From Azonexaceae bacterium (GTDB lineage: Bacteria; Pseudomonadota; Gammaproteobacteria; Burkholderiales; Rhodocyclaceae), in the NCBI GenBank assembly GCA_013335535.1, contig JAAXVL010000005.1, positions 124,001-188,000 of the forward strand: DNA of 64,000 nt, in the 5' to 3' direction. The position numbers and the translations under genes were made by a program. Numbering within the stretch: position 1 is the first letter of the stretch; the number at the start of each line of letters is the position of its first letter. The notes under the pieces are model-generated. The model was not told the origin of the DNA and did not search any database. It saw only the letters and a list, made by a program, of their open reading frames with translations. Of this stretch, positions 46,943 to 57,189 are shown piece by piece.

Positions 46943-46967
46943 ACATTTTCCGCTCCACCAAAGAAAA

Positions 46968-46994
46968 AAGCCCGTCTGAAACCAGACGGGCTTT
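46968..46994. terminator. Bidirectional terminator between soxZ and the cold-shock gene
   Basis: AAGCCCGTCTG AAAC CAGACGGGCTT forms an 11-bp stem, preceded by an A-run (AAGAAAAAA) and followed by TTTATAAC. It can serve soxZ on the plus strand and the cold-shock gene on the minus strand. Confidence 0.8.
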
Positions 46995-47016
46995 ATAACG
47001 TGCTGTTATCCGTAGC

Positions 47017-47220
47017 TTAGGTGCTCTGGATATTGGAAGCCTGCTTGCCCTTGGGGCCTTGCACGACGTCGAAGGAAACTTTTTGACCTTCCTTCAGAGT
47101 CTTGAAACCATTCATGTTGATGGCGGAGAAATGTGCGAAAAGATCTTCGCTGCCATCATCAGGAGTGATAAAGCCAAAACCCTTGGAATCATTGAACCAC
47201 TTGACAGTACCGATTGCCAT
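47017..47220 (-). CDS. cspA: Cold-shock protein (CspA family)
   Basis: Sixty-seven residues, one OB-fold cold-shock domain that binds RNA and single-stranded DNA. The RNA-binding motifs [11 protein letters not shown] (RNP1) and DLFAHFSAI (RNP2) are present. ATG 47220 ([11 protein letters not shown]) was chosen over longer readings because family members start here. The 270-bp gap upstream leaves room for the long 5' leader usual in cold-shock genes. Confidence 0.96.
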   Translation of the reverse strand: MAIGTVKWFNDSKGFGFITPDDGSEDLFAHFSAINMNGFKTLKEGQKVSFDVVQGPKGKQASNIQST

Positions 47221-47477
47221 GTTTGCAACTTTCTTACAAAAGACGAACAAATTTACGGGTCTCCCCGACTCCCTGTTTGAACTCAGTGACCCGGTGCATT
47301 GCAGCAACCTCGATACAGCTAGAAGCCAAACACGATTGCTTTCTACGCCAGTTGAATTATGTCGTCAACAAGTTTCGTTGCGGCAGCGCAGCAAACTTTC
47401 GCATCGCAAATCGCCGAGCTGATCTGGAAATCGGCCAATTCGCCCCAATGTTTTTTATTGCGGATTAAGACGGACTG

Positions 47478-47483
47478 TATAAA
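47478..47483 (+). promoter_or_regulatory. -10-like box immediately upstream of clpS
   Basis: TATAAA (within TGTATAAAA) lies 9 bp before the clpS ATG at 47493. Transcription would start within a few bases of the start codon, and no Shine-Dalgarno sequence is visible. The -35 match is poor. Confidence 0.35.
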
Positions 47484-47492
47484 ATCGAACGC

Positions 47493-47801
47493 ATGGCGAC
47501 AAAGGCACAGGAAGGCGGACAACTAGCGACACAGCGCAGCAAGCTGGGGCCGCCGAAAATGTACAAGGTACTGTTGTTGAACGACGATTACACCCCAATG
47601 GATTTCGTAATCACCGTGCTGCAACGGTTTTTTTCTCTGGATACTGAACAAGCAACGCAAATCATGCTCAAAGTTCACAACGAGGGTCGTGGTGTCTGCG
47701 GGATTTTTCCGCGGGATATCGCTGCAACCAAAGTTGAACAGGTCATTGCATTCGCACGCCAGCACCAACACCCGCTTGCCTGCATCATGGAGGAAAACTG
47801 A
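47493..47801 (+). CDS. clpS: ATP-dependent Clp protease adaptor ClpS
   Basis: N-recognin of 102 residues that delivers N-degron substrates to ClpAP. It contains [20 protein letters not shown] (substrate-pocket residues), [17 protein letters not shown] and EENs at the C-terminus of the family. The stop overlaps the clpA ATG (TGATG). Divergent from the cold-shock gene. Confidence 0.96.
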   Translation: MATKAQEGGQLATQRSKLGPPKMYKVLLLNDDYTPMDFVITVLQRFFSLDTEQATQIMLKVHNEGRGVCGIFPRDIAATKVEQVIAFARQHQHPLACIMEEN

Positions 47802-50062
47802 TGATTGCCCAGGAACTCGAAGTCAGCCTGCACATGGCCTTCGTCGAGGCGCGTCAAAAACGCCACGAGTTCATTACCGTCGAACATCTGCTGCTGGCGC
47901 TGATCGACAACCCATCTGCAGCCGAGGCCCTGCGCTCATGTGGCGCCAAGACCGATACGCTGCGCAAAGACTTGACCAATTTCATCGACGAGCACACGCC
48001 GACGGTTTCCGGCGAGGATGACATCGATACGCAACCAACGCTCGGTTTCCAGCGCGTCATCCAGCGCGCCATCCTGCACGTCCAGTCTTCGGGCAAAAAG
48101 GAAGTCAATGGCGCCAACGTCCTGGTTGCCATCTACGGCGAGAAGGATTCGCACGCCGTCTATTTCCTGCAAAAGCAGGGCGTAACGCGGCTCGACGTCG
48201 TCAATTACATTTCGCACGGCATCAGCAAGGTGCCGCAGCAACCGAAGGCCACGCCTGAAGGCGAAGTCGAGACCGACGGTGAAAAAGCGGAAGCCGGGCC
48301 GCTTGAACAATACACGATCAACCTCAACGCCCTCGCCTTGCAAGGCAAGATCGACCCACTCATCGGCCGCGACAAGGAACTGGAGCGCGTCATCCAGACG
48401 CTGTGCCGCCGCCGCAAGAACAACCCGTTGCTGGTCGGCGAAGCTGGCGTCGGCAAGACGGCCATTGCCGAAGGACTGGCCCGTAAGGTCGTCGAGGGGG
48501 ATGTTCCGGAAATTCTGGCCAAGGCCAATGTCTATTCGCTGGACATGGGTTCGCTGCTGGCCGGCACCAAGTATCGCGGAGATTTCGAACAACGCCTGAA
48601 AGGCGTGCTCAAGGCGCTGCAGGACAACCCGCAAGCCATCCTGTTTATCGACGAAATTCATACTCTGATTGGCGCCGGTTCGGCTTCGGGCGGTACGCTC
48701 GATGCATCCAACCTGCTCAAGCCGGCCTTGTCGTCCGGTCAGCTCAAGTGCATCGGTGCCACGACCTATACCGAATTCCGCGGTATTTTCGAGAAGGACA
48801 GCGCCCTGTCCCGCCGCTTCCAGAAAATCGACGTCAATGAACCTTCAGTTGCCGAAACCGTTGAAATCCTCAAGGGTCTGAAAGCCCGTTTCGAGGCCCA
48901 CCATGGCATCAAGTATTCGGCCACGGCGATTTCGTCGGCGGTCGAACTGTCGGCCCGCTACATCACCGACCGGCATTTGCCGGACAAGGCGATTGACGTC
49001 ATCGACGAAGCGGGTGCTGCCCAGCGCATCCTGCCCAAGTCGAAGCAGAAGAAGGTCATCAACAAGACGGACATCGAGGAAATCGTCGCCAAGATTGCCC
49101 GCATTCCCTCGCAGCACGTCACGCTCGACGATCGCGGCGCGCTCAAGAATCTCGACCGCGACCTGAAGGCCGTCGTCTTCGGCCAGGACAAGGCAATCGA
49201 TGCACTGGCCAAGGCTATCAAGATGGCACGCTCCGGTCTGGGCAACCCAGGCAAGCCGATTGGCTCCTTCCTGTTCAGCGGCCCGACGGGTGTTGGCAAG
49301 ACGGAAGTGGCCAAGCAACTGGCCTACTGCCTGGGCGTCGAACTGCTCCGTTTCGACATGAGCGAGTATATGGAACGCCACGCGGTCTCCCGCTTGATTG
49401 GTGCGCCGCCGGGGTATGTCGGCTTTGAGCAAGGAGGCTTGCTGACCGAGGCAGTGACCAAGAAGCCGTATTGCGTGCTGCTTCTCGACGAAATCGAGAA
49501 AGCTCATCCGGACATCTTCAACATCCTGCTGCAAGTCATGGACCACGGCACGCTGACCGACAACAACGGGCGCAAATCCGATTTCCGCAACGTGGTGATC
49601 ATCATGACGACCAACGCCGGCGCTGCCGATCTGCAAAAATCGAGCATGGGCTTCACCAGTTCGAAGCAGACTGGCGACGAGATGGTCGAGATCAAGCGTC
49701 TGTTCACGCCGGAGTTCCGCAACCGCCTGGATGCCACGATTTCCTTCGGCCCGCTTGACCACGAGGTCATCCTGCGCGTCGTCGACAAGTTCCTCATGCA
49801 ACTGGAAGAGCAGTTGCACGAAAAGAAGGTGGAAGCCCATTTCACCGACGCCGTAAAGGAACTGCTCGCCGAAAAGGGTTTCGACCCGCTCATGGGCGCC
49901 CGCCCGATGGCACGTCTGATCCAGGACATCATCCGCTCGGCGCTGGCCGACGAGTTGCTGTTCGGCAAGCTGGCCAGCGGTGGCCGGGTCACGGTCGACC
50001 TCGACAAGGACGGCAAGATCAAGCTCGACTTCGAGGAAGAAAAAGCCGAAGCCACCGTCTGA
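47801..50062 (+). CDS. clpA: ATP-dependent Clp protease ATP-binding subunit ClpA
   Basis: AAA+ unfoldase that feeds ClpP, of 753 residues. The N-domain (1-145, ClpS binding) is followed by two AAA modules: the first P-loop is [10 protein letters not shown] (about 215), and the second is [16 protein letters not shown] (about 495). The Walker B sequences are [14 protein letters not shown] and [13 protein letters not shown]. It is translationally coupled to clpS. A terminator follows 18 bp after the stop. Confidence 0.98.
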   Translation: MIAQELEVSLHMAFVEARQKRHEFITVEHLLLALIDNPSAAEALRSCGAKTDTLRKDLTNFIDEHTPTVSGEDDIDTQPTLGFQRVIQRAILHVQSSGKKEVNGANVLVAIYGEKDSHAVYFLQKQGVTRLDVVNYISHGISKVPQQPKATPEGEVETDGEKAEAGPLEQYTINLNALALQGKIDPLIGRDKELERVIQTLCRRRKNNPLLVGEAGVGKTAIAEGLARKVVEGDVPEILAKANVYSLDMGSLLAGTKYRGDFEQRLKGVLKALQDNPQAILFIDEIHTLIGAGSASGGTLDASNLLKPALSSGQLKCIGATTYTEFRGIFEKDSALSRRFQKIDVNEPSVAETVEILKGLKARFEAHHGIKYSATAISSAVELSARYITDRHLPDKAIDVIDEAGAAQRILPKSKQKKVINKTDIEEIVAKIARIPSQHVTLDDRGALKNLDRDLKAVVFGQDKAIDALAKAIKMARSGLGNPGKPIGSFLFSGPTGVGKTEVAKQLAYCLGVELLRFDMSEYMERHAVSRLIGAPPGYVGFEQGGLLTEAVTKKPYCVLLLDEIEKAHPDIFNILLQVMDHGTLTDNNGRKSDFRNVVIIMTTNAGAADLQKSSMGFTSSKQTGDEMVEIKRLFTPEFRNRLDATISFGPLDHEVILRVVDKFLMQLEEQLHEKKVEAHFTDAVKELLAEKGFDPLMGARPMARLIQDIIRSALADELLFGKLASGGRVTVDLDKDGKIKLDFEEEKAEATV

Positions 50063-50080
50063 CGATTGCCATCTACCCCG

Positions 50081-50109
50081 AAAGCCGTGCAACATTGCAC
50101 GGCTTTTTT
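50081..50109 (+). terminator. clpA terminator
   Basis: AAAGCCGTGC AACATT GCACGGCTTT forms a 10-bp stem, followed by TTTATTTT. It lies 18 bp after the clpA stop and just before the rraA-like gene. Confidence 0.85.
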
Positions 50110-50126
50110 ATTTTGAGGACTCCAGC

Positions 50127-50618
50127 ATGACCTTCAAGACCCCTGATCTTTGCGACGAATTCGAATCCGAACTGGGCAAAACTGTCCGCGTCGTCGCTCC
50201 GATGTTCCAGCGCTACGGTGGCTGCACAAGCTTTTCTGGCGAGATCGTCACGCTCAAGATTTTTGAGGACAACTCACTGGTCCGCGAAGTATTTGGCGAG
50301 GATGGCAAGGGCAAGGTTCTCGTCATCGACGGTGGTGGCTCGCTGCGCTGCGCGCTGGTCGGCGACCAGTTGGCCATTCTGGCGGCAAAGAACGGCTGGG
50401 CCGGCGCCGTCGTCTACGGCTGCATCCGCGATTCGGGCGACATCAACGGCATCGATATCGGCGTACGTGCACTCAACACCCATCCGCAAAAAACGCTCAA
50501 GAAAGGCGTGGGCGACAAGAATATCGCCGTCACCTTTGGCGGCGTGACTTTCAACCCAGGCGAATATCTTTACGCCGACGAGGATGGCGTCCTGGTCAGC
50601 AGCAAACCCTTGTGCTGA
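50127..50618 (+). CDS. rraA: RraA family protein (RNase E regulator-like)
   Basis: A 163-residue protein of the RraA/MenG-like family. In E. coli it binds RNase E and inhibits mRNA decay; many homologues instead have 4-hydroxy-4-methyl-2-oxoglutarate aldolase activity. It contains [35 protein letters not shown], and [23 protein letters not shown] 50127 has TGAGGAC upstream. It lies 18 bp after the clpA terminator. Confidence 0.9.
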   Translation: MTFKTPDLCDEFESELGKTVRVVAPMFQRYGGCTSFSGEIVTLKIFEDNSLVREVFGEDGKGKVLVIDGGGSLRCALVGDQLAILAAKNGWAGAVVYGCIRDSGDINGIDIGVRALNTHPQKTLKKGVGDKNIAVTFGGVTFNPGEYLYADEDGVLVSSKPLC

Positions 50619-50714
50619 CGCAACGCAATTCCGTTTCACAAAACCAGACAGCGTTTTACATCGTGAAAAATTGACTGCAAAACGCTGTTTTTATTGAAAA
50701 ACAAAATGTCTTAT

Positions 50715-50728
50715 GTCTTATATAAGAC
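50715..50728. promoter_or_regulatory. Palindromic operator candidate upstream of aceA
   Basis: GTCTTATATAAGAC is a perfect 14-bp palindrome, placed 2 bp before the -35 box of the aceA promoter. It is preceded by an extra half-site (TGTCTTA, 50707-50713), making a direct repeat. A closely similar sequence lies upstream of aceB. The binding protein is unknown. Confidence 0.55.
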
Positions 50729-50730
50729 TA

Positions 50731-50759
50731 TTGCTGCCCTGCAAAAAAATAACTATACT
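50731..50759 (+). promoter_or_regulatory. Sigma-70 promoter of aceA
   Basis: TTGCTG (-35) and TATACT (-10) are separated by exactly 17 bp. The predicted start, near 50766, leaves a leader of about 70 bases ending in TGAGGAAT before the ATG. It is the best sigma-70 match in the window. Confidence 0.7.
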
Positions 50760-50835
50760 TTCTCCCATCGACGTTGCAGCATGAACACCCGGCCCAACGC
50801 CGCTACCCCCAAACCAAATCTCTGAGGAATTCACA

Positions 50836-52134
50836 ATGAGCACTCGCGAACAGCAAATCGCCGCCCTCGAAAAAGACTGGGCTGAAAACCCCCGCTGGAA
50901 AGGCATCAAGCGCGGTTACTCCGCTGCTGACGTCGTCCGTCTGCGCGGTTCTTTCCAGGTCGAGCATACCCTTGCCCGCCGCGGCGCCGAAAAGCTGTGG
51001 GATCTGGTCAACAACACCCCCTACGTCAACTGTCTGGGCGCCCTGACCGGCGGTCAAGCTGTTCAGCAAGCCAAGGCTGGCATCAAGGCCATCTACCTGT
51101 CCGGCTGGCAAGTTGCTGCTGACAACAACGAATACGCCGCCATGTACCCGGACCAGTCCCTGTACCCGGTTGACTCCGTACCGAAGGTTGTCGAGCGTAT
51201 CAACAATGCCTTCAACCGCGCCGACGAAATCCAGTGGTCCAAGAACATCAACGCTGGCGATGCTGGCCACGTCGAATACCACCTGCCGATCGTTGCTGAC
51301 GCTGAAGCCGGTTTCGGCGGCGTGCTGAACGCCTACGAACTGATGAAGGCCATGATCCGCGCTGGCGCTGCCGGCGTGCATTGGGAAGATCAACTGGCTT
51401 CCGTCAAGAAGTGCGGCCACATGGGCGGCAAGGTTCTGGTTCCGACCACCGAAGCCATCCAGAAGCTGATCGCGGCCCGTATGGCTGCCGACGTCTATGG
51501 CGTGCCGACTCTGGTTATCGCCCGTACCGATGCCGAAGCTGCTGACCTACTGACCTCCGACTACGACGCAAACGACAAGCCGTTCCTGACCGGCGAGCGC
51601 ACTGCTGAAGGCTTCTACAAGACCAAGAAGGGTCTGGACCAGGCCATCTCCCGCGCCATCGCTTACGCTGACTACGCCGACCTGGTGTGGTGCGAAACCG
51701 GTACGCCGGATCTGGAATTTGCCCGCAAGTTCGCCGAAGCCGTGCATAAGGTTCACCCGGGCAAGATGTTGGCCTACAACTGTTCGCCTTCCTTCAACTG
51801 GAAGAAGAACCTCGACGACGCCACCATTGCCAAGTTCCAGAAGGAACTGGGCGCCATGGGCTACAAGTATCAGTTCATCACCCTCGCTGGCATCCACAAC
51901 ATGTGGTACCACATGTTCGACCTGGCCCAGGACTACGCCAAGCGCGGCATGTCGGCCTACGTCGAGAAGGTTCAGGAGCCGGAATTCGCTGCCCGCGACC
52001 GTGGCTACACCTTCGTCTCGCACCAGCAGGAAGTCGGCACCGGTTACTTCGACGACGTCACCACCGTGATCCAGGGTGGCAAGTCCAGCGTTACCGCGCT
52101 GACCGGCTCGACCGAAGAAGAACAGTTCCACTAA
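50836..52134 (+). CDS. aceA: Isocitrate lyase (AceA)
   Basis: Cleaves isocitrate to glyoxylate and succinate, the first glyoxylate-shunt step, needed for growth on acetate and fatty acids. It has 432 residues. The active-site signature [11 protein letters not shown] carries the catalytic Cys193. [19 protein letters not shown] and [15 protein letters not shown] are also typical. A terminator follows. Together with aceB at 55.4 kb it completes the bypass. Confidence 0.98.
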   Translation: MSTREQQIAALEKDWAENPRWKGIKRGYSAADVVRLRGSFQVEHTLARRGAEKLWDLVNNTPYVNCLGALTGGQAVQQAKAGIKAIYLSGWQVAADNNEYAAMYPDQSLYPVDSVPKVVERINNAFNRADEIQWSKNINAGDAGHVEYHLPIVADAEAGFGGVLNAYELMKAMIRAGAAGVHWEDQLASVKKCGHMGGKVLVPTTEAIQKLIAARMAADVYGVPTLVIARTDAEAADLLTSDYDANDKPFLTGERTAEGFYKTKKGLDQAISRAIAYADYADLVWCETGTPDLEFARKFAEAVHKVHPGKMLAYNCSPSFNWKKNLDDATIAKFQKELGAMGYKYQFITLAGIHNMWYHMFDLAQDYAKRGMSAYVEKVQEPEFAARDRGYTFVSHQQEVGTGYFDDVTTVIQGGKSSVTALTGSTEEEQFH

Positions 52135-52177
52135 GAAGCTCACCGCTTTGAATTGCCGCCTGACCGGGCGGCAAGCG

Positions 52178-52208
52178 AAGGCCGACACCCACAAGGTGTC
52201 GGCCTTTT
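52178..52208 (+). terminator. aceA terminator
   Basis: AAGGCCGACACC CACAA GGTGTCGGCCTT forms a 12-bp stem followed by TTT. It lies 44 bp after the aceA stop. Confidence 0.85.
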
Positions 52209-52294
52209 TCATTCACCTTCCATATTCTTATATTCTCAAGTTATTACCTTCGGCATACAATGCACTTGCTAATACTAAAAATATCGGAAATATC

Positions 52295-53950
52295 ATGACC
52301 AACATCTCTGTTCGTGCACGTCTTTTCGCACTTGTTCTCGGTATGGCCGCTTTGCTTGCCGTTGTTGGCGGCATGGGGTTTTACGCTACAGGTTCGGCCA
52401 TTAACGATTTGCAAGAAACCTATGAGCAGCAAACGATTCCGATGCGCGAAGTGGCTCGCCTGCGGCGCCTTATCGTTGAAAACGAGAGCCATGTATTTCG
52501 CGCTTTCCAGCATAACCCGGCATTCGATTACGCCAAATTGCACAACCATGCGGTCACTGAGCATACCGACAATATCGAAAAAAATATCAAATTAGCCGAC
52601 GAGACCTGGAAGGATTTGATTCCGCATCTTGATCCGGCCAGTCAGGAAACGAAGTTGGCCAAGGAAATTCAACCGCTGTACGAAAATTTCGTCAGCGAAG
52701 TCCTGCGCCCGGTTGCCGCTCGCCTGAAGGCCGGCGACTTCACGACGGAAAGCGTCGCCACCTTCCTGAAGGCCAATGCCAGCTACGGCGCCAAGATGAA
52801 CCGGGCTTTCCTCGAACTGGCCGAAGCTCAGCAGAACGCGGTCAAGATGCACTACGAGAATTCGCTGGCCAATGCCACCCGTCTGCGCAACCTGTCGATC
52901 ACGATCATCGTCGTCGGAAGTGCATTGAGTCTGCTACTTGCCTTCCTGACCATTCGTTCAGTCGTCGGCCCGCTCAACGAGATGCGGTCGGTCATTGACC
53001 GTGCCGCCAACCAGAATGACTTTACTGGCAGCATCAATGTTAGCGGCCACAACGAAATTGCCGATACCGCACAGTCCTTCAACACCATGATGGCGACGTT
53101 GCGCACCAGCCTGACCGATCTCAAGCAAAACATGATCAGCGTCGATGATGCCCTGATGACGCTGGCAACCTCGTCCGACCAGGCGGCCAGGGCATCGATG
53201 AGCACCAGCGAAGCGGCTTCGGCCATGGCGGCCTCGGTCGAGGAAATGTCGGTCAGCATCACCTCCGTTTCGGCGAGCACCAACGAGGCACTGAATATTT
53301 CCGAATCGGCCGGACAAAGTGCCGAAACCGGGGGCAAGGTAATCGACAGCACCGTCACCGAAATCGAAAAGATTGCGGTCGTCATCGATCAAGTCAGCGG
53401 CACCATCAAGGCGCTGGGCGAAAGCTCCGATCGCATTTCGTCGGTGGTCCAGGTCATCCGCGATGTCGCCGACCAGACCAACCTGCTCGCCCTGAACGCC
53501 GCCATCGAAGCCGCTCGCGCCGGTGAGGCCGGCCGCGGGTTTGCTGTCGTTGCCGACGAAGTGCGCAAACTGGCTGAGCGCACCTCGACAGCAACGGGCG
53601 AAATCGCCGCCATGATCAACAACATCCAGACCTGTTCGCGCTCGGCGGTCGACAACATGGAGCACACCGTCACGCAGGTGGGCCGGGGAACGCAACAAGC
53701 GCAGGAAGCTGGACAGGCCATCGTTTCCATCCGCGAAGGCTCGGCCCAGGTGGTGCGAGTGGTTCACGATATTGCCGACGCCATGTCCGAGCAGGGTGCT
53801 GCAAGCCAGGACATTGCGCGTCGGGTGGAAAATGTCGCCCAGGCGTCCGAGGAAAGCAGCGCCAGCGTTCAGCAGGCCGCCAACGCTGTTCGCAATATTC
53901 GCGAAACATCGGCCCGCATGCGGGCAACGGCCGAGCGCTTCAAGGTATAA
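52295..53950 (+). CDS. Methyl-accepting chemotaxis protein
   Basis: A 551-residue chemoreceptor. It has an N-terminal membrane helix (about 10-30, [20 protein letters not shown]), a periplasmic four-helix-bundle type sensor (about 35-195), a second helix (about 202-222), a HAMP domain and a cytoplasmic signalling domain. The hairpin tip contains [20 protein letters not shown], with [17 protein letters not shown] downstream. ATG 52295 gives the expected N-terminal charge pattern. It lies between aceA and the aceB cluster; the ligand is unknown. Confidence 0.94.
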   Translation: MTNISVRARLFALVLGMAALLAVVGGMGFYATGSAINDLQETYEQQTIPMREVARLRRLIVENESHVFRAFQHNPAFDYAKLHNHAVTEHTDNIEKNIKLADETWKDLIPHLDPASQETKLAKEIQPLYENFVSEVLRPVAARLKAGDFTTESVATFLKANASYGAKMNRAFLELAEAQQNAVKMHYENSLANATRLRNLSITIIVVGSALSLLLAFLTIRSVVGPLNEMRSVIDRAANQNDFTGSINVSGHNEIADTAQSFNTMMATLRTSLTDLKQNMISVDDALMTLATSSDQAARASMSTSEAASAMAASVEEMSVSITSVSASTNEALNISESAGQSAETGGKVIDSTVTEIEKIAVVIDQVSGTIKALGESSDRISSVVQVIRDVADQTNLLALNAAIEAARAGEAGRGFAVVADEVRKLAERTSTATGEIAAMINNIQTCSRSAVDNMEHTVTQVGRGTQQAQEAGQAIVSIREGSAQVVRVVHDIADAMSEQGAASQDIARRVENVAQASEESSASVQQAANAVRNIRETSARMRATAERFKV

Positions 53951-53970
53951 GCAAGCCGCCAGACAGCAAG

Positions 53971-54002
53971 GGCCGACTCATTGCGAAAGTCGGCCTTTTT
54001 TT
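53971..54002 (+). terminator. Chemoreceptor gene terminator
   Basis: GGCCGACT and AGTCGGCC pair over 8 bp around a 9-base loop and are followed by TTTTTTT. It lies 20 bp after the chemoreceptor stop and 16 bp before repeat copy G. Confidence 0.8.
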
Positions 54003-54017
54003 GGTCCGAACGGCCAT

Positions 54018-54054
54018 TTCCACGGTCAACCGGAAAAAATGTCCAAAAATCGAA
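54018..54054 (+). repeat. Dispersed CCACGGTCAACCGG repeat, copy G
   Basis: TTCCACGGTCAACCGGAAAA followed by AATGTCCAAAAATCGAA, between the chemoreceptor terminator and the stop of the convergent DUF454 gene. Confidence 0.75.
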
Positions 54055-54060
54055 CGCCCA

Positions 54061-54414
54061 TCAAACCGATGGTCGCGTCCACATCCAGCCCAGCACCACG
54101 ACGGCAACCGCCAGCGGTACGTAAAGCCAGGGCTCGGGCAGCGTCAGGCAGCCACCGACGACGCTGATCGCCATGAGCACCGTTGCCAGACGCTTGGCGA
54201 CGAGCGGAATGGCGCCATGGTCGCGCCAGGCGCGGATGGCCGGCCCGGCGGTCGGATGGGCCAGCAGCCTGGCCTCCCACTCCGGGTGAGAACGGGCGAA
54301 GAAATAACCGGCGAGGATCAGGAAAGGCGTCGTCGGCAGCAGGGGCAGCACAGCACCAATCACGCCCAGGACCACGCACAACAAGCCGAGGCCGCGATAG
54401 ACGGGCGTTTTCAA
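54061..54414 (-). CDS. DUF454 (YbaN-like) membrane protein
   Basis: A 117-residue inner-membrane protein with about four hydrophobic helices. GVIGAVLPLLPTTPFLILAG and YFFARSHPEWEARLLAHP are diagnostic of DUF454/YbaN. Function unknown. The TTG at 54414 overlaps the LysR stop (TTGA), so the two are probably coupled; a TTG four codons upstream is an alternative. Confidence 0.85.
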   Translation of the reverse strand: MKTPVYRGLGLLCVVLGVIGAVLPLLPTTPFLILAGYFFARSHPEWEARLLAHPTAGPAIRAWRDHGAIPLVAKRLATVLMAISVVGGCLTLPEPWLYVPLAVAVVVLGWMWTRPSV

Positions 54415-55313
54415 CGCAATTCCCAATAGCTCGGCCGGCTGTAGGTTTCCTTGAGCAGATCGATGAACAGCCGCACGCGCAGCGGTAGGTGCCGACGCTG
54501 TGGAAAGACGGCATAGATACCCATGGGCGGCGCCTGCCAGGCGTCAAGCACCGAGGTCAGCGTGCCCTCCTTGAGATCCTGCCCAACCTCCCATAGCGAG
54601 CGCCAGGCCAGGCCGCGGCCAGCCAGCGCCCATTCATGCAGCACCGCACCATCGTTGCATTCGAAGCTGCCGCCGACCTTGATGGTATCGATCTGGGCGC
54701 TCTCCGGGTCGCGAAAAACCCAGCCGCGCTGCTGGCCGAGCGACAGGCATTCGTGGTTGGCCAGATCGGCCGGCTGACGCGGCACGCCGTGGGCAACCAG
54801 ATAAGCCGGGCTGGCAACGACCATCCGGCGCATTTCGCCGAGGCGGACGCTGATCAGGCTGGAGTCGGTCAATTCGCCGATGCGGATGGCGCAATCGATG
54901 TTTTCATTGACCAGATCGACCAGACGGTCGCTCAGGTTCAGATTTACCCGCACTTCCGGGTTGGTCAGCATGAAGTCGCCGACCAGCGGCGCGACATGCC
55001 GCCGGCCGAAGCCAGAAGGCGCCGAGACGCGCAACTGGCCGCTGGCCCGCACGCTACCGAGCGACACCGCCGCCTCGGCATTGGCCAGATCGTTGAGCGT
55101 TTTCTGGCAGTCCTCGAGAAATGCCTGGCCCTCGAACGTGATGGTCAGCTTGCGCGTGGTGCGCAGCAATAATTTGACCCCGAGACGCGCTTCGAGCGCG
55201 TCGAGGCGCCGACCGATAATCGCCGGCGTGACGCCCTCGACCCTTGCCGCAGCGGAGAGACTGCCCCGAGTAGCGGCCGAAACGAAGGCTTCAATCTGTT
55301 TTAGGCGGTCCAT
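54411..55313 (-). CDS. LysR-type transcriptional regulator
   Basis: A 300-residue regulator. The N-terminal winged helix-turn-helix (about 1-60, FVSAATRGSLSAAARVEGVT) is followed by a periplasmic-binding-protein-like effector domain (about 90-290). It is closest in type to the CrgA/AaeR-like group (SGQLRVSAPSGFGRRHVAPL). It is divergent from aceB with a 113-bp gap, so it may regulate aceB or itself. The effector is unknown. Confidence 0.9.
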   Translation of the reverse strand: MDRLKQIEAFVSAATRGSLSAAARVEGVTPAIIGRRLDALEARLGVKLLLRTTRKLTITFEGQAFLEDCQKTLNDLANAEAAVSLGSVRASGQLRVSAPSGFGRRHVAPLVGDFMLTNPEVRVNLNLSDRLVDLVNENIDCAIRIGELTDSSLISVRLGEMRRMVVASPAYLVAHGVPRQPADLANHECLSLGQQRGWVFRDPESAQIDTIKVGGSFECNDGAVLHEWALAGRGLAWRSLWEVGQDLKEGTLTSVLDAWQAPPMGIYAVFPQRRHLPLRVRLFIDLLKETYSRPSYWELR

Positions 55314-55358
55314 TTGATACTTAAAGTAAAAGATGAATTGATTCTATCCGTCTTTCAA

Positions 55359-55372
55359 GTCTTATAGAAGAG
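55359..55372. promoter_or_regulatory. Operator candidate upstream of aceB
   Basis: GTCTTATAGAAGAG matches the aceA palindrome GTCTTATATAAGAC at 12 of 14 positions. It lies in the 113-bp gap between the LysR gene and aceB, overlapping a possible -10 (TTATAG) whose -35 would be TTGATT at 55338-55343. Confidence 0.45.
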
Positions 55373-55426
55373 TCATAGAATTCGCTGCAGCGCAACATCC
55401 ATTCATCCTTTATTCAGGAGTTCCTC

Positions 55427-57025
55427 ATGGCCCTCAATCTGCCGCAAGGCGTGCAAATCACCGGTCCGATCAAGCCGGGTTACGAATCCGTTCTGACCTT
55501 CGAAGCCCTCGAACTGGTCGCCAAGCTGCACCGCGCCTGCGAAGCGCGCCGCCAGGAACTGCTCAAGGCCCGCGTTGCCCGTCAGGCCCGCATCGATGCT
55601 GGCGAAATGCCCGACTTCCTGCCGGAAACGGCCCACATCCGCGCCGGCGACTGGAAGGTCGCCCCGGTACCGCCGGCCCTGCACTGCCGTCGCGTCGAAA
55701 TCACCGGCCCGGTCGAAGCCAAGATGATCATCAACGCCTTCAACTCCGGCGCTGACTCCTACATGACCGACTTCGAGGATTCCAATTCCCCGAACTGGGA
55801 CAACCAGATTCAGGGCCAGATCAACCTGTACAAGGCGATCCGCCGCGAACTCTCGTTCAAGGGCGACAACGGCAAGGAATACAAGCTCAACGACAAGATC
55901 GCCACCCTGCAGATCCGTCCGCGCGGCTGGCACCTCGACGAAAAGCACGTGCTCGTTGACGGCCAGCGCGTCGGCGGCGGCATTTTCGACTTCGCCGTCG
56001 TCTTCTTCCACAACGCCAAGGAACAGATCGCCCGCGGCGCCGGCCCCTTCTTCTACCTGCCGAAGATGGAAAGCCACCTCGAAGCCCGCCTGTGGAACGA
56101 CATCTTCGTCATGGCCCAGGATCACATCGGCCTGCCGCAGGGCACCATCAAGGCCACCGTGCTGGTCGAAACCATCCTCGCTACCTTCGAGATGGAAGAA
56201 ATCCTCTACGAACTGCGCGAGCACTCGGCTGGCCTCAATGCCGGTCGCTGGGACTACATCTTCTCCTGCATCAAGAAGTTCAAGAAGAACAAGGACTTCT
56301 GCCTGGCCCAGCGCGGCGCCATCACCATGGAAGTGCCCTTCATGCGCTCCTATGCCCTGGCGCTCGTCCAGGCCTGCCACAAGCGTGGCGCCCCAGCGAT
56401 GGGCGGCATGTCGGCCCTGATCCCGATCAAGAACGACCCGGTCGCCAACGAAAAGGCATTGGCCGGCATCCGTCACGACAAGACCCGCGACGCCAACGAC
56501 GGCTACGACGGCGGCTGGGTGGCTCACCCGGGCCTCGTGCCGATCGCCATGGAAGAGTTCGTCAAGGTCCTCGGCGACAAGCCGAACCAGTTCGGCAAGC
56601 AGGTCGAAGGCAAGTTCGGCCCGGCCCAGTGGCTTGATTTCAAGCCGGAACAGCCGATCACCGAAGCCGGCCTGCGCAACAACATCAACGTCGGCATCCA
56701 TTACCTCGGCTCCTGGCTGGCCGGCAACGGCTGCGTACCCATCCACAACCTGATGGAAGATGCGGCCACGGCTGAAATCTCCCGTTCGCAAGTATGGCAG
56801 TGGGTCGTTTCGCCGAAGGGCATTCTCGACGACGGCCGCAAGGTCACCGAAGAAATGGTCCGCCCGATGATTGCCGAAGAGCTGGCCAAGGTGAAGGCGA
56901 CTGTCTCGGCCCAGGGCGAAGACACCGCCAGCTACGATCAGGCCGCCGTCATCTTTGACAAGATGTCGCTGACCCCGGACTACCCGGAATTCCTGACCCT
57001 GCCGCTGTACGAAGCGATGGAGTAA
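55427..57025 (+). CDS. aceB: Malate synthase A (AceB)
   Basis: Joins glyoxylate and acetyl-CoA to malate, the second glyoxylate-shunt step. The 532 residues match the A isoform (not the larger G form). YMTDFEDSNSPNWDN and RPRGWHLDEKH are typical; AQRGAITMEVPFMRSY also matches. ATG 55427 has AGGAG seven bases upstream. A terminator follows 53 bp downstream. The LysR gene is divergent. Confidence 0.98.
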   Translation: MALNLPQGVQITGPIKPGYESVLTFEALELVAKLHRACEARRQELLKARVARQARIDAGEMPDFLPETAHIRAGDWKVAPVPPALHCRRVEITGPVEAKMIINAFNSGADSYMTDFEDSNSPNWDNQIQGQINLYKAIRRELSFKGDNGKEYKLNDKIATLQIRPRGWHLDEKHVLVDGQRVGGGIFDFAVVFFHNAKEQIARGAGPFFYLPKMESHLEARLWNDIFVMAQDHIGLPQGTIKATVLVETILATFEMEEILYELREHSAGLNAGRWDYIFSCIKKFKKNKDFCLAQRGAITMEVPFMRSYALALVQACHKRGAPAMGGMSALIPIKNDPVANEKALAGIRHDKTRDANDGYDGGWVAHPGLVPIAMEEFVKVLGDKPNQFGKQVEGKFGPAQWLDFKPEQPITEAGLRNNINVGIHYLGSWLAGNGCVPIHNLMEDAATAEISRSQVWQWVVSPKGILDDGRKVTEEMVRPMIAEELAKVKATVSAQGEDTASYDQAAVIFDKMSLTPDYPEFLTLPLYEAME

Positions 57026-57078
57026 AGCAGTACCCGGAACACGGTGCGAAGACACCCGACTCCGACAGAGAACGAAGA

Positions 57079-57106
57079 AGCGCCGGGGCAACCCGGCGCT
57101 TTTTTG
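57079..57106 (+). terminator. aceB terminator
   Basis: AGCGCCGGG GCAA CCCGGCGCT forms a 9-bp GC stem with a 4-base loop, followed by TTTTTG. It lies 53 bp after the aceB stop. Confidence 0.85.
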
Positions 57107-57151
57107 TTGACCACGAAACAGATGCGCCCGACTCGTTCGCGGCGCGCCGAC

Positions 57152-57189
57152 TTCCACGGTCAACCGGAAAAATGAGGCAAAAACTGCAA
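57152..57189 (+). repeat. Dispersed CCACGGTCAACCGG repeat, copy H
   Basis: TTCCACGGTCAACCGGAAAA followed by ATGAGGCAAAAACTGCAA, in the gap after aceB. The 5' core is identical to copies A and G; the tail is more diverged. Confidence 0.75.
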
